NCBI GenBank assembly: GCA_017654935.2
Contig: CM065693.1
Location: forward strand, 17,606,071-17,670,070
DNA: 64,000 nt
Source: Phymorhynchus buccinoides
Lineage: Eukaryota; Mollusca; Gastropoda; Neogastropoda; Raphitomidae
Direction: 5' to 3'
The notes beneath the pieces were generated by a model. That model saw only the letters and a list, made by a program, of their open reading frames with translations, had not been told where the DNA came from and did not search any database. This document shows, in pieces, positions 1 to 24,180 of the stretch. Numbering within the stretch: position 1 is the stretch's first letter; each line of letters opens with the position of its first letter. Both the position numbers and the translations under genes were made by a program.

Positions 1-52
1 CGTGTGTGAATCACATTTTTGTGGGCTTGTTTTTAACTTTTTATTGTTTTTG

Positions 53-112
53 TAAAGCGCATTGAGCTTTAAGGCTATGGGGTGTATACGTTTTTTAAAA
101 TAAATAAATAAA
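53..112 (+). mobile_element. Retroposon 3' tail (GTAAAGCGCATTGAGC type)
   Basis: GTAAAGCGCATTGAGCTTTA followed by an AAATAAATAAATAAG simple tail. Related minus-strand tails are at about 7124-7180 and 22786-22836 (TATATAGCG...GGCGCTTTAC). Only the 3' ends are visible; the parent SINE/LINE is not identified. Confidence 0.5.
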
Positions 113-113
113 T

Positions 114-170
<57 letters not shown>

Positions 171-171
171 A
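113..171 (+). repeat. AGT microsatellite
   Basis: About 19 AGT triplets. A degenerate AGT/GGT block follows at 337-470, inside a partly duplicated flank (compare 256-330 with 541-620). Confidence 0.9.
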
Positions 172-385
172 TGAAGAAAATCAGTTGTGGTGGAAGTAAT
201 TTTTGTTGTTTTTTTCTCTTTTTTTCATTAATTTTATGTCTTTGTTTGGTCGGTTGGTTTCTGTTTTGCTTGTCCTTATTATTGATGGTGATGTTCTGCG
301 TACCATGTCATTGGTATATTATTGTGGCACTGTATTAGTAGTAGTGGTAGTGGTAGCGGTAGTAGTAGTAATGGTGGTGATGGAG

Positions 386-427
<42 letters not shown>

Positions 428-752
428 TGGTGGTAGTAATAATAGTAGGAGTAATAATGGTAGTAGGAGAAGTAATTTGTAGTGACAGAGGTGTTTTTCA
501 TTTACTTATTTGCTTGTTTGTTTATTTGGTTGGTTAATTTTCAGTTTTGTTTTGTTTTTATTGCTGATGTTGATGCTCTGCCTACCGTGTCGTTGCTATA
601 TTACTGTCAGTTGTTGTTTCTGTTGGCGATGTTCCTATATTCCAATGTTCATTTATAGTAGTAGTTATGCATTGCATGCTTAGAACCAAGGACAGAATGG
701 AAGAATAGACCCAGCCTAAATTAATATCCTTGTAAAATAAAGTATCTGAGTC

Positions 753-760
753 TGAGTCTG

Positions 761-819
<59 letters not shown>
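753..819 (+). repeat. GAGTCT / TC microsatellite
   Basis: TCTGAGTCTGAGTCTGAG passing into a long TC dinucleotide run, after TAAAATAAAG. Confidence 0.9.
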
Positions 820-822
<3 letters not shown>

Positions 823-910
823 CCTTATTTTACCATTCTCTGTCCAATTCTCTATCTCTCTATATTAATTACACTGTCTCTATCCTTTTCCCTCTCTTTC
901 CGTCTCTTCA

Positions 911-1012
<102 letters not shown>

Positions 1013-1042
1013 ACCCACCCCTCCTTCTCTCGAGCCGCTCCT

Positions 1043-6812
<5,770 letters not shown>

Positions 6813-7097
6813 CGTCTTGTTAGCTAAAAACAATGATAGAAGCTGAATTTGTAAATAACCCGAGTCCTTAATGAGTGTCTGGTTGGAGAATGAAGCTTAC
6901 AAATTTTGTAGGTTTGTTAGTAGGTTTAGATCATAATTTTGTGGCCCCCCCCCCAAAAGGCCCAATTCGCCATCACCTGGAGACAGAGTGTAGCAAAAAC
7001 TTATGAAGAATTAGGCCTATAGCATGCTTGTCGAGTGATCGTAGCACACACTTAACAATTGTCAATATATATAAAAAAACACTGATAAAATAGCGCG

Positions 7098-7269
7098 ATA
7101 ATAATAATAATAATAATAATGAGGAAAATTTATATAGCGCCCATCCTACTATGTAGGCTACAGGGCGCTTTACACAAAATTGAAATGGAATAAAAACATG
7201 AAACAAAAATCCAATAACATCAGCAGACAAAAACAATACACATATCAATCAGCAACAACAACTGCTGTG

Positions 7270-7342
<73 letters not shown>

Positions 7343-7647
7343 GGCAGACAGGGTAAAAAGCGCATGGGCGGGTAAGAAGTCCACCCCAATTATCTCATGA
7401 AATAAAGAATATTTCAGTCAAATTTGCCCATGAGACGAATGCTAGACATTAACGCTCGTCTCATGGGCAAAATGAGACTGAAATGTGCTTAATTTCATGA
7501 GATAATTGGGGTGGGCTTCTTACCCGCCCATGCGCTTTTTACCCCGTCTTCCCCTACTAGGACTAATGCACGTATGCATTTTCACACAATTCACAAGCAT
7601 GAAGTAACAGCATAATATTCACAAAAACAACACGCACACCCAGCACA

Positions 7648-7693
<46 letters not shown>

Positions 7694-7812
7694 CATGCAC
7701 GCGCGCACACCCACACACCCACCATGCATACATACACTCATATAGGGCCTACATGAACGCATCACACTCACACAACACAAACATGCGCATACACACATAC
7801 ACCACACACACA
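7098..7812. repeat. Block of inserted repeats specific to the left arm
   Basis: Absent from the mirror position near 16765-16775. Contains an AAT microsatellite (7098-7121), a minus-strand GTAAAGCGC-type retroposon tail (7124-7180), an ACT microsatellite (about 7267-7342), the MITE at 7343-7554 and an AC microsatellite (about 7650-7691). No gene seen. Confidence 0.6.
7343..7554. mobile_element. Hairpin MITE, copy 2 (212 bp, TA target site)
   Basis: Same family as 3509-3722: similar ends (GGTAAAAAGCGCATGGGCGG at the left, its complement at the right), the same central GAGACGAATGCTA / GCTCGTCTC loop region, and flanking TA dinucleotides. It sits in the upstream flank of TLR gene A beside an ACT microsatellite. 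Confidence 0.8.
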
Positions 7813-7850
7813 CGGTTTATTTTTTCAACCTTCGATGGGCAAAGCACCAG

Positions 7851-7997
7851 ACGGTATTCATGTCGAGATAGTATGAGACTTAGCATGATGCTAACTTAGA
7901 AGCTCTTCCAAAAGTCCTATTAAATCCTATAGGACATTGGAAGAGCTTCTAAGTTAGCATCATGCTAAGTCTCATGCTATCTCGACATGAATACCGT
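7851..7997. mobile_element. Near-perfect 147-bp foldback element
   Basis: Arms 7851-7920 and 7929-7997 pair almost perfectly around an 8-nt loop; the ends are ACGGTATTCATGTCGAG and its complement. The mirror site in the right arm (about 16722-16745) reads continuously without it. The flanking CCAG on each side fits a 4-bp target duplication. Confidence 0.8.
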
Positions 7998-8733
7998 CCC
8001 AGGGGCAACGAAAACAGTCTTTAAAATACAGTGGTACACAATAATTTAAAAAAAGCATTATGATCAAAGCTCATAACAGCGAACACGGAGCAAACAAGCA
8101 AGGAAGGCGAGTTTTGCACAAGCTCTTCAAATTAAAAAAATATCACTGTGATTAAAAGCTAACCCACAAAACCAGAATTGGTATGAGATCGAGACTTAAA
8201 CATTGATAAGGAAACTCACGACGATTTCTAGCACAAGTGTATGACAGGTTGTCGCACAAACTTAAAACAGACGAAAAACATATCACAAACTGGCCACACA
8301 CATGGCTAGACTCTGCCTGCAATGCAATGCAGATTGACTGGCTATTTTGGCACATTTCCCGTGTATGTGTGTGTGTTCAGAATAAATTTTCACGAACCGG
8401 GTCTTAACTCGCAAGCAACGATTGTGGTAGAGGCCCAAAAAAGGTTCAGAGGGTCAAAAGTATGGATTTTGAGTTTTCACTTGAAATGGATTCTGCCACC
8501 ATTAAACTTCAACTTCATGCATTGGACTAAGTGAAATTCAAATTGTAAATGCATTAAAACACATTTTAAATGACATACCCCATGGCAATTATCCTATTTT
8601 AATCGCCTGTAAAGACTAAATTTTTGATTGAAAACTGTAAACTGAAACCCTGATCGGGCCCCATCATGTTATATATCTCTGGAAAGCTTGTGACCTTAAC
8701 CTGCTTCTGCTCGCGTGCTCGTTTTGAAATCTA

Positions 8734-8863
8734 ACCAATCAGAAGCATGGTATTGCAAAACATAGGCGTAAACACAGAGTGAGAGAGTTGAAAACTTCGA
8801 CCAATGAGAGGTTAGGATAGACTCTGTCTCTAGTTACCGAAAGGCAACGCGCAACGTGATTGG
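8734..8863 (+). promoter_or_regulatory. Cluster of three CCAAT motifs
   Basis: ACCAATCAG (8733-8741), ACCAATGAG (8800-8808) and the reverse form ATTGG (8859-8863) lie within 130 bp directly upstream of the ORF at 8905. Spacing and orientation resemble NF-Y-type promoters, but there is no transcript evidence. Confidence 0.35.
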
Positions 8864-8904
8864 TCGAGAGGGAAGCAACTTGCTGCTTGCAGTTTCGAAG
8901 CAAC

Positions 8905-9117
8905 ATGGATATGATGCAGACGATCTCTTTCGAAAGATTGACTTTTTTGCTCAATTCTCAGTCATTTACAACCCTACCAGTCGCAGATCAAGGAGAACTT
9001 GGAGCATTGTTAGTAAAATATTTCAACTCAACCGATTCCGACGAAACTGACCGTGACGATGACTACCTCAAAACTGTAAAACCTGCTTCGACTCCGACTC
9101 GGCGACTGCTACACTAG
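8905..9117 (+). CDS. Small ORF (70 aa) in the left-arm insertion, function unknown
   Basis: ATG 8905 to TAG 9115-9117. I do not recognise the protein: a hydrophobic N-terminal half (MDMMQTISFERLTFLLNSQ) is followed by an acidic stretch (NSTDSDETDRDDD). Upstream lie three CCAAT motifs (8734-8738, 8801-8805, and reverse at 8859-8863), an arrangement seen in eukaryotic promoters, and an AATAAA follows at about 9240. It could be the promoter plus first exon of a transposase whose remainder was deleted, or a chance ORF. Confidence 0.35.
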   Translation: MDMMQTISFERLTFLLNSQSFTTLPVADQGELGALLVKYFNSTDSDETDRDDDYLKTVKPASTPTRRLLH

Positions 9118-9505
9118 TCAGTGACTAGTGCTAGGCCTAGGATGGGTCAAAAATCTTTGAACCCCGTTTTCTCAAAACGGCCATCTGCTGGGTTACCCTC
9201 TTTAACACCCCATAACTTCCTCATTTTTTTGAGTAGAGCAATAAATCATATATCAAAAGAAAGGTAAGTGTCTGCAGATTATGTAAACGCTAATATATTA
9301 AAATCTGCCATTTTCACCTTAAGACCCACTTTGTGGTGATGGGTCACTGTAACCAGTTCCAGGCTTTGGTTACAGGAAGTTCAAACGCTTGGATTTTCTG
9401 GTACTCACAGACGCAGACACAAGTACAGACAGACAGACAGTTAAACATTATGCACGCACGAACGAACGCACGCACACATATGTACACATTGTCTCTTGGC
9501 TATAT

Positions 9506-9573
9506 GTGTGTCAAGTCAAGTCAAGTCAACTCAATAAAGATGATTTTGACTTGACTTGACTTGACACACACAT
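9506..9573. repeat. CAAGT hairpin with AATAAA loop
   Basis: GTCAAGTCAAGTCAAGTCAA is followed by CTCAATAAAGATGATTTT and then the complementary GACTTGACTTGACTTGAC. Retroposon-tail-like repeats inverted around a polyadenylation-type hexamer. Missing from the right arm at the equivalent place. Confidence 0.6.
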
Positions 9574-9690
9574 AAAAAATAAAATAAAAATAAATTATAG
9601 CCAAGAGGCAATACTGATTCAATTTGGTTGAAATCTTACCCCCCCCCCCCTACACACACCGTAGGAATACTGAGGGGGGGGGGGGGGGGG

Positions 9691-9828
9691 ATGGAAGTTC
9701 AGTTTAACGTCGCGTATCGGCTTTCGCCATGTACGACGGGCTGAACAAACCAACCAGGGTATAAACAAAAATTTATATTCCTGAATCACTGTCTTAGCCA
9801 AAAGGCCGAGAAGCGATCAGAATATATT
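9691..9828 (-). mobile_element. SINE-like repeat with a U2 snRNA-like 5' end
   Basis: On the minus strand, 9817-9792 is identical over 26 nt to the first 26 nt of U2 snRNA (starting ATCGCTTCTCGG). The next ~100 nt are unrelated to U2. The repeat is flanked by G homopolymers, is absent from the right arm, and has a corrupted second copy at about 36180-36335. This fits a SINE with a U2-derived head. Confidence 0.6.
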
Positions 9829-10097
9829 GGGGGGGGGGGGGGGGGGGGTCTTTTAGTATAAATACTCCAATGTTCTGGAAGTTCTGCGCTATCAAGTTCC
9901 TCTAGACTAATCCACCACTCTCTTTGACTGTTATTTTTTGCCCCCTTTCTTACTAACATCTATTGTGGTGGTGGTGGGTTTTTTTTTTTTATACTATCGT
10001 ATACTATTTTTCGGACTTATAATTGGCCCATGAATAATTGAATTTTCTCCGGCCTTTTTTCCCCCAATTTTTTTTTCAACCAAGAAATGGAAGAGCA

Positions 10098-11169
10098 CAA
10101 GGTTGTGCTTGTATGTATTATGGGGGGTGGGGCTTACGAAAGCGCTGATTTTCGGTTTTCCTTTTAAACACCAGATTTGAGGGTTCAGATCATTATTTAG
10201 TGGGCCTTGATATAGTACCTTTAATCGTCAATGTCATGAGAAAGAGAGCAGCACAAACTTATGACACATTATAACGAAGGTCTAATTAGGTTGTAGACTC
10301 TGCTTAAAAATCGCAGCACACATTCACGTCAATTTGCAGACACTGTTAGCTTAAATTCAAGCCGATTTATAATCCAAACGTAAGACAGGTTGTATGTATT
10401 ATAACCTAAAACAGGATGTGCAGCAGAGACTGGCAACATACATTTTTAGACTATAACCTTATTGTTCTGTGCAATACACTTTCGTTGGTATAATATAAAC
10501 TTCCTGACGTCACAAGTCACACATGTCAGTCAAGTCCGTTATGTCATGTTGCTCAGAATGTTTGCTAAAATTTATTTTATTGTTTCATTGCATTGGTTAT
10601 GATATCACAATCCTAACAATAGTGGGAGTCCACTTTTATTAACCGACTACCACCTTTAGGAATCCGTGAGGGTGGTGGTGTGTGTGTGGGGGGGGAAGCC
10701 TCATTTGCTTCCTATTTTAGCACAAATTAAACAGTACAAAATGTGAATTCAAACGATTCATATACAGGAAAGACGTTGATTAATTTGCGATGCTTAGCAC
10801 AACTAGTGCATCAACTTGACTCTCAAACAGGTAAAATAAAAGACAATTTTAAAACAAAGGAAATTGTTCATTTTAAACATGCAGAATGTTTGTATGGTTA
10901 ATTGCACGTGTGGACGTTTTATTGTTCAGATTTCCTGCCACAACTTTCGTTTTGTAATGCTCAAATTTGAGCTTTAATGTGACGTCAGTAACACCTTTTG
11001 TTCACTAAGGGATGTGTAATGAGAGACTTAGTGCGATTTTTCTCACACCAGAGGGCATGACGCTCGTGTGGGGCTAATCCTCTCTATATTATTAGTTGGG
11101 GATAAAGAAAGAGAGAGAGACAGTGAGTGGTCCTACCATCACTCTCTCTCTCACTACGCCCAAGTAAGA
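10098..11169. other. Spacer of the inverted duplication, unique part
   Basis: Between the inner arm ends. AT-rich, with short G/GT runs near 10670-10700 and an AG/CT microsatellite near 11110-11150. No ORF with protein-like composition and no RNA gene recognised. Confidence 0.4.
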
Positions 11170-12525
11170 CAAGAGGCAAAGCCTGCAAGGCTCACGTCTG
11201 ATTTTTATTACTATAGCAGGCATGGGAATTCCCATGACAATTCCCATGCCTGTATAGAGAGAATACTGTTATGTGGACACTTGTGCATCTGAAAACTGAA
11301 TTAATTTTTATTTTACTGTGTAAATTAAAATTATTTCTATGCACCCCTACCCCTTTCTTTAAAATTTAATTATATGTATGCGCATGTAACATAGTGGAGC
11401 CCTATTTTTATTTTTGGCAAACAAGTAAAATTGAAAAGCATATTGACCAAGCTTTCAGAAAAAACATTGTGACCAACCCCCCCTGATTGTTCAAGTGATG
11501 AAAACTTGTTCCACATCATCTACATTTCTGTAAGATATTTTATATTAGTCCTAATATTTTATTTTCGTTTCGTTAATTCCCCCCCCCCCTCTGCCACAAA
11601 GCAAAGGTCAAGGTCACAGCCAGCAAGCTCATCCATGTTTATCTTCCCCTGTACAGTCTTTGCTCATGGTGATCAATCGTCTAGGCCTAACAAAGGATTC
11701 GTACGTCGAAGGCAGTGAAATCGACGAACCCTGGATTTTCCGTATTTTTTTTTTCAAGACTGAAATGAATGTGGGCTAAATGTTAAGTACGTCGTCTTGA
11801 TTATGAGGTAAGGCATGGACTCTAGGCCTAGGCCTTGTTGCCGGAAGTGCGGTAGGCTAAGTTATGCGCAGAGATGATGTGCAAATGAACACGAACAACC
11901 GTTACTCAAAGGCGCAAATAAAGCTAAACAACCGGGCCGTCAACGCACACACTCGGTACATCCATTTGTTGACGACGTTAAAATGTACTTATTTGTACAC
12001 ACCTGAAGTCTTGTGTTTCTTTTTAAAGAGCGTTTTTGTATATCTAATGGAGAGTCTTCTTTCCAGTATGTATCTCCTACTCGGTACATCACAACAGTTA
12101 CAGTAATCTCTGCAACAAATGATTTTCTTTCTTTTGTTCCTTACTGATGTATCTGACTGCTTTGATCGCCATGACTTGAAGGCTCACGTCAAAATCAAGT
12201 ATCCTGCTAACTTTAACCCTCTAACATGTTATGTTGTTTTGAGAAAATGACAACGTTAAAGTTTCAGTGGACAGTGAGAGTCTTCTTTAGTTTGAAGAGT
12301 GTGACTGAGTCAAGGTTAAAGGTTGCACAACAGTAATCTCTGCAACAAATGATTATCTTTATTTTGTTCTTTATCAATGTATCTGACTGCTTTGATCGTC
12401 GTGACTTGAAGGCTCACGTCAAAATCAAGTATCCTGCTAACTTTAACCCTCTAACGCCTTATATGTTTAGAGAAAATGACAACGTTAAGGTTTGAGTTAA
12501 GGTTAAAGGTCGGGGCCATGGACGC

Positions 12526-12618
<93 letters not shown>

Positions 12619-12676
12619 ACAACCGAACATGTACGATACTATAGACTCACTTTGTTTTAAAAAACGACGTGAGCCA
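11170..12676 (+). repeat. ~1.5-kb dispersed repeat, copy 1
   Basis: Closely matches 44793-46496 in the same orientation. Landmarks in order: a GGCATGGGAATTCCCATG palindrome (about 11219), a C-homopolymer (11580), an AGGCCTAGGCC stretch (11826), two tandem ~230-bp units beginning with CAGTAATCTCTGCAAC (about 12097 and 12331), an AC microsatellite (12531-12613), and a CACTTTGTTTTAAAAAACG end. No coding capacity; class unknown. Confidence 0.7.
12531..12613 (+). repeat. AC microsatellite inside dispersed repeat copy 1
   Basis: About 41 AC dinucleotides; present at the same place in copy 2 (46363-46438). Confidence 0.95.
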
Positions 12677-13617
12677 AAAATCGCGTGATAAGCCCCTAGT
12701 GCATTGACTGCCCTCTGGCATGAAAAATATCGCCATAGGTTGACCATTCACAGCACCCGGGTCCAACTGCATTTAGTTCATGCCTAGAACTCATCACCAG
12801 TATATAGTTTTTATCCCTTCTTTTGTTTGTAGTGTATCGCTGGTAAGGTCTTTCCCTGTCCCCAACTACAATCATTGGAAAGAAGCACTGCCTATGTGAA
12901 AGGCAATGACTTGAAACACATAGCTCTCTGGGTAAAACTAAAAGCAGTCAGAATGTGGGGAATTTGTGTGCTGTGCATTCATTTTGAAATATTTACAACC
13001 ACATCTTCAACACGAAAACCTTCTACAAAAGGATTGATATTGCGAACGCATAATTTACTGGAATGTGGCTAGGGCAGTATCAAAAGTTACAAAGACCCCA
13101 GGACTTAGCACAGTCTAGGAGACAGAATATTTAAGCCTTAGATTTATCCAATAGTATTGGGCCATATAATCTATTGAAATAGAACAAAATCAAACAGTCA
13201 ATAACAATAATACTAAGCCAGATCCATTCTCTTGGCACAGTAGCCAAGTTAACCTTGTTTACAAACCCATTTAAGAGGTCCTCAAATAGAAAAGGTCGTC
13301 AGCACCTAGTTCCGGAACATTTTGAAGATATTATGAATATTCAAGACCACTAAAAACCAGCCTGAATTGGGTCCACCTAATGCAACAATAGGCAGGATCA
13401 CAAACAAACAGATTAACATTGGACTCTGTCCGATATAAGGTTTCCATAGCTAGGATCTACTGACGCCTACACCGAAGAGTGTAGGGGGCTACAGGGGCAG
13501 ATCTTGGTGAGTTCCAGGGTTTCCGACCCCCCCCCCCCCCCCCCCCCGAATAGTAGGAAACTCTGCCCCAAGCATGTGTAGGGCGAATAGTACAAGAAAC
13601 TTGCTCGATATTTGTTT
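12677..13617. other. Spacer DNA without recognised gene
   Basis: AT-rich sequence with a C-homopolymer at 13530-13547. Contains only short frames (for example 12875-13072) without recognisable motifs. No RNA gene seen. Confidence 0.35.
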
Positions 13618-14190
13618 GTCCATGCCTCATCTACCCATCAGCTTTGATTATGCAATCCACAAGATCAACAGCAACTTCTATATTTGTTTGTCCATGCCTC
13701 ATCTACCCATCAGCTTTGATTATGCAATTCACAAGATCAACAGCAACTTCTATATTTGTTTGTCCATGTCTCATCTACCCATCAGCTTTGATTATGCAAT
13801 CCACAAGATCAACAGCAACTTCTATATTTGTTTGTCCATGCCTCATCTACCCATCAGCTTTGATTATGCAATCCACAAGATCAACAGCAACTTCTATATT
13901 TGTTTGTCCATGCCTCATCTACCCATCAGCTTTGATTATGCAATTCACAAGATCAACAGCAACTTCTATATTTGTTTGTCCATGTCTCATCTACCCATCA
14001 GCTTTGATTATGCAATCCACAAGATCAACAGCAACTTCTATATTTGTTTGTCCATGCCTCATCTACCCATCAGCTTTGATTATGCAATCCACAAGATCAA
14101 CAGCAACTTCTATATTTGTTTGTCCATGTCTCATCTACCCATCAGCTTTGATTATGCAATCCACAAGATCAACTGCAACTTTACGTTTTT
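13618..14190 (+). repeat. 72-bp tandem array, 8 units with 3-unit higher-order pattern
   Basis: Units start at 13618, 13690, 13762, 13834, 13906, 13978, 14050 and 14122. Two diagnostic positions (GCCTC/GTCTC and AATCC/AATTC) give variants A, B and C in the order A-B-C-A-B-C-A-C, so blocks of three units were copied together. Because 72 is a multiple of three and the unit lacks stops in two frames, the array is open over long frames, but nothing else suggests it codes. Confidence 0.85.
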
Positions 14191-14263
14191 TGGCTCACGT
14201 CGTTTTTTAAAACAAAGCAACTTCTATATTTGTGAGTCTATTGTATCGTACATGTTCGGTTGT

Positions 14264-14297
<34 letters not shown>

Positions 14298-14669
14298 TGC
14301 GTTGCGTCCGTGGTCCAACCTTTAACCTTTATCCTTCGAATTTAAATACAAACTTTAACGTTGCCGTTTTCTCTAAAATTATAAGGCGTTGGAGGGTTAA
14401 AGTTAGCATGATGTTTGATTTTGACGTGTAAACCTTCAAGTCACGATGATCAAAGTAGTCAGACGCATCAATAAAGGACATAGGAACGACTATCATTTGT
14501 TGCAGAGATTACTGTTATGTGACCTTTAACCATGCATTAAGTTGCAATCTTCAAACTTTAACGTTGTCGTTTTCTCTAAAACTATAAGGCATTGGAGGGT
14601 TAAAGTTATTGGCTCACGTCGTTTTTTAAAACAAAGTGAGTCTGTTGTATCGTACATGTTCGGTTGTGT

Positions 14670-14724
<55 letters not shown>

Positions 14725-14760
14725 GCGTCCGTGGTCCAACCTTTAACCTTTAACCTGTTA
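14190..14760 (-). repeat. Inverted partial copies of the dispersed repeat's 3' part
   Basis: 14196-14345 and 14455-14760 are reverse-complement relatives of 12100-12676: GGCTCACGTCGTTTTTTAAA, the CATGTTCGG-GTGT microsatellite junction, CAACCTTTAACC, and the reverse of the CAGTAATCTCTGC motif. The first copy joins the 72-bp array and contains a scrap of it (CAACTTCTATATTTG at 14218-14232). Confidence 0.6.
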
Positions 14761-15802
14761 TGCATTTGAATAGGTATATAATTCTGAACTTAATGCCACA
14801 ATTTGATCTTTGCATTCCTGTTTTTACAAAAGCAGTAGAATCGCCAAGCTAAAGATTTTGGTGTCCGGTTCTGCGCACTGTGTCCGCCTCTCTGAAAGTC
14901 ACACTCAAGTCCATAATTCTGGTATGATGTTCTTGTTTATAATAACAGTATCACAATAGTGTACTACAGGCTGTATTTTGTTATTTTATTTCCTTCTCGT
15001 GTAAACTGTAATGACATTTTAAGAAGAGGTTTGTATCCATGCCTCAACTGCCCGGTGTCAAGCGGTCACATACTTTGACCCCCCTTGTTATGAAAACAGA
15101 AGGATGTTTTGTTCGGTTTTTTTCAGATTTAGTTGCACCACAGTCATGTTTATCAGGCATCCAGTTTTCAGCTTTCCTCTATGAACTTTATTTTCCAATG
15201 TCTGTGTCACGTATTTGGAAACCTTTTCTGAGAACGACCCTTTTATAATCACTATATTTTTTTTATAATAACTTAATTGCAAAACTTTCTGGCCGATTTA
15301 CCCCCTGGGCTCCCAGAAGAGCATTACCCCTTAAACCGGAACCTATGCACCTCCCTGGAGCCCCGGCGGACCCCCACCCCCTCCCCCTCTTACGAGTCAC
15401 TTGGTCCGCCCCTGGGCTAAATCTGAAATTGAACCCCATTTGCTTTAAGATTTCGGTACCCATGACCAATGCAACAAACCCATAACAATCCATTTACGCA
15501 TTTGCCTGTTCATTGAGGCTTGAGATTCAGGAAGTACTGGCGCTCGACTTTCCTGGGAAGAAAAAAGTTTCCTTCCCTCTCAGTACACACGTGATTTCAA
15601 TACACACACGCCGCGCGAGCGGGGGGACACGCACACTCATACGCATGCACACGCACGCGCACGCACACGCACACGCACACACACACGCAAGAATGAAACA
15701 AATTAACAGCAGAGAAAATAAATAAATCTTAAGCAACTAACACCACTCTTCGGTACCATTCAAAGGGGTTTTCACACTTTATTTTCTTGAAGATTAACAC
15801 CC
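14761..15802. other. Spacer DNA without recognised gene
   Basis: AT-rich, with a C-rich stretch at 15300-15420 and a CA/CG-rich microsatellite near 15635-15685. Short frames only. Ends where similarity to the left arm begins. Confidence 0.35.
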
Positions 15803-16147
15803 CCTCTTCCATTTCTTGGTTCTTTCTGTTGGTTGGAAGATTTGCTTGGAAAAAAGGCAGGAGAAAATTCAATTATTTATGGGCCAATAAGTCCGAAAAA
15901 TAGTACACGACAGTAAAAATAAAAAGATGTTAGTAAGAAAAGGGGAAAAAATAACAAGAGTCAAAGAGAGTGATGGATTAGAGGAAATTGCTAGCGCAGA
16001 ACTTCCAGAACATTGGAGAAGTATTTGTACTGAAAGCCCCCCCCCCCCTCAGTATTCCTACGGTGTGTGTAGGGGGGGGGGGGGGGGATACGATTTAAAC
16101 CAAATTGAATCAGTATTGTCTCTTGGCTATATGTGTGTACATATGTG

Positions 16148-16178
<31 letters not shown>

Positions 16179-16294
16179 TGCGTGCACAATGTTTAACTGT
16201 CTGTCTGTCTGTATTTGTGTCTGCGTCTGCGAGTACCAGGAAATCCAAGCGTTTGAACTTCCTGTAACCAAAGCCTGGAACTGGTAATTATATG

Positions 16295-16331
<37 letters not shown>

Positions 16332-17043
16332 GAAATGTGCCAAAATAGCCAGTCAATCTGCATTGCACTGCAGGCAGAGTCTAACAATGTGTGTGGCCAG
16401 TTTGTGCTATGTTTTTCGTCTGTTTTAAGTTTGTGCGACAACCTGTCATACACTTGTGCTAGAAATCGTCGCAAGTTTTCTTATCAATTTTTAAGTCTCG
16501 ATCTCATACCAATTCTGGTTTTTGTGGGTTAGCTTGTAATCACAGTGATATTTTTATTTTGAAGAGCTCGTGCAAAGCTCGCTAATCACAGTGATATTTT
16601 TATTTTGAAGAGCTCCTGCAAAGCTCGCCTTCCTTGCTTATTTGCTCCGTGTTCGCTTTTATGAGCTTTGATCATAATGGTGTTTTTTTAAATTGTGTAC
16701 CACTGTATATTAAAGGCTGTTTTCGTTGCCCTGGTGCTTTGCCCGTCGAAGGTTGAAACAAATAAACCGAAATATCGCGCTATTTTATCAGTGTTTAAAA
16801 AAGAATTATATTGACAATTTTTAAGTGTTTGCTACGATCACTCGACAAGCATGCTATAGGCCTAATTCTTCATACGGTTTTGCTACACTCTGTCTCAAGG
16901 TGATGGCAAATTGCGCCACAACATTTTGATCTAAGCCTACAAACCTACAAAATTGGTCAGCTTAATTCTACAACCAGACATTCATCAAGGACTCGGGTTA
17001 TTTACAAATTCAGCTTCTATCATTGTTTTTAGCTAACAAGACG

Positions 17044-24134
<7,091 letters not shown>

Positions 24135-24180
24135 GGAAGGCCCTGGCCTGATGGCCATTGTCAGAGAAGGCAGACACTGT

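Larger units (their letters stand above)
8380..9352. mobile_element. ~0.95-kb insertion specific to the left arm
   Basis: The mirror site in the right arm (about 16285-16295) goes straight from an AC microsatellite to CCAGTTCCAGGC, so this stretch is an insertion. It contains an inverted GGGTCTTAA (8399-8407) / TTAAGACCC (9319-9327) near its ends, three CCAAT motifs, a 70-codon ORF and an AATAAA at 9240. TTAA within the inverted ends raises the idea of a piggyBac-type non-autonomous element; that is inference only. Confidence 0.55.

Noticed and set aside
13574..14431. 285-codon ORF across the 72-bp array
   Set aside because: Two frames are open for the same arithmetic reason. The ends run into dispersed repeat and microsatellite.
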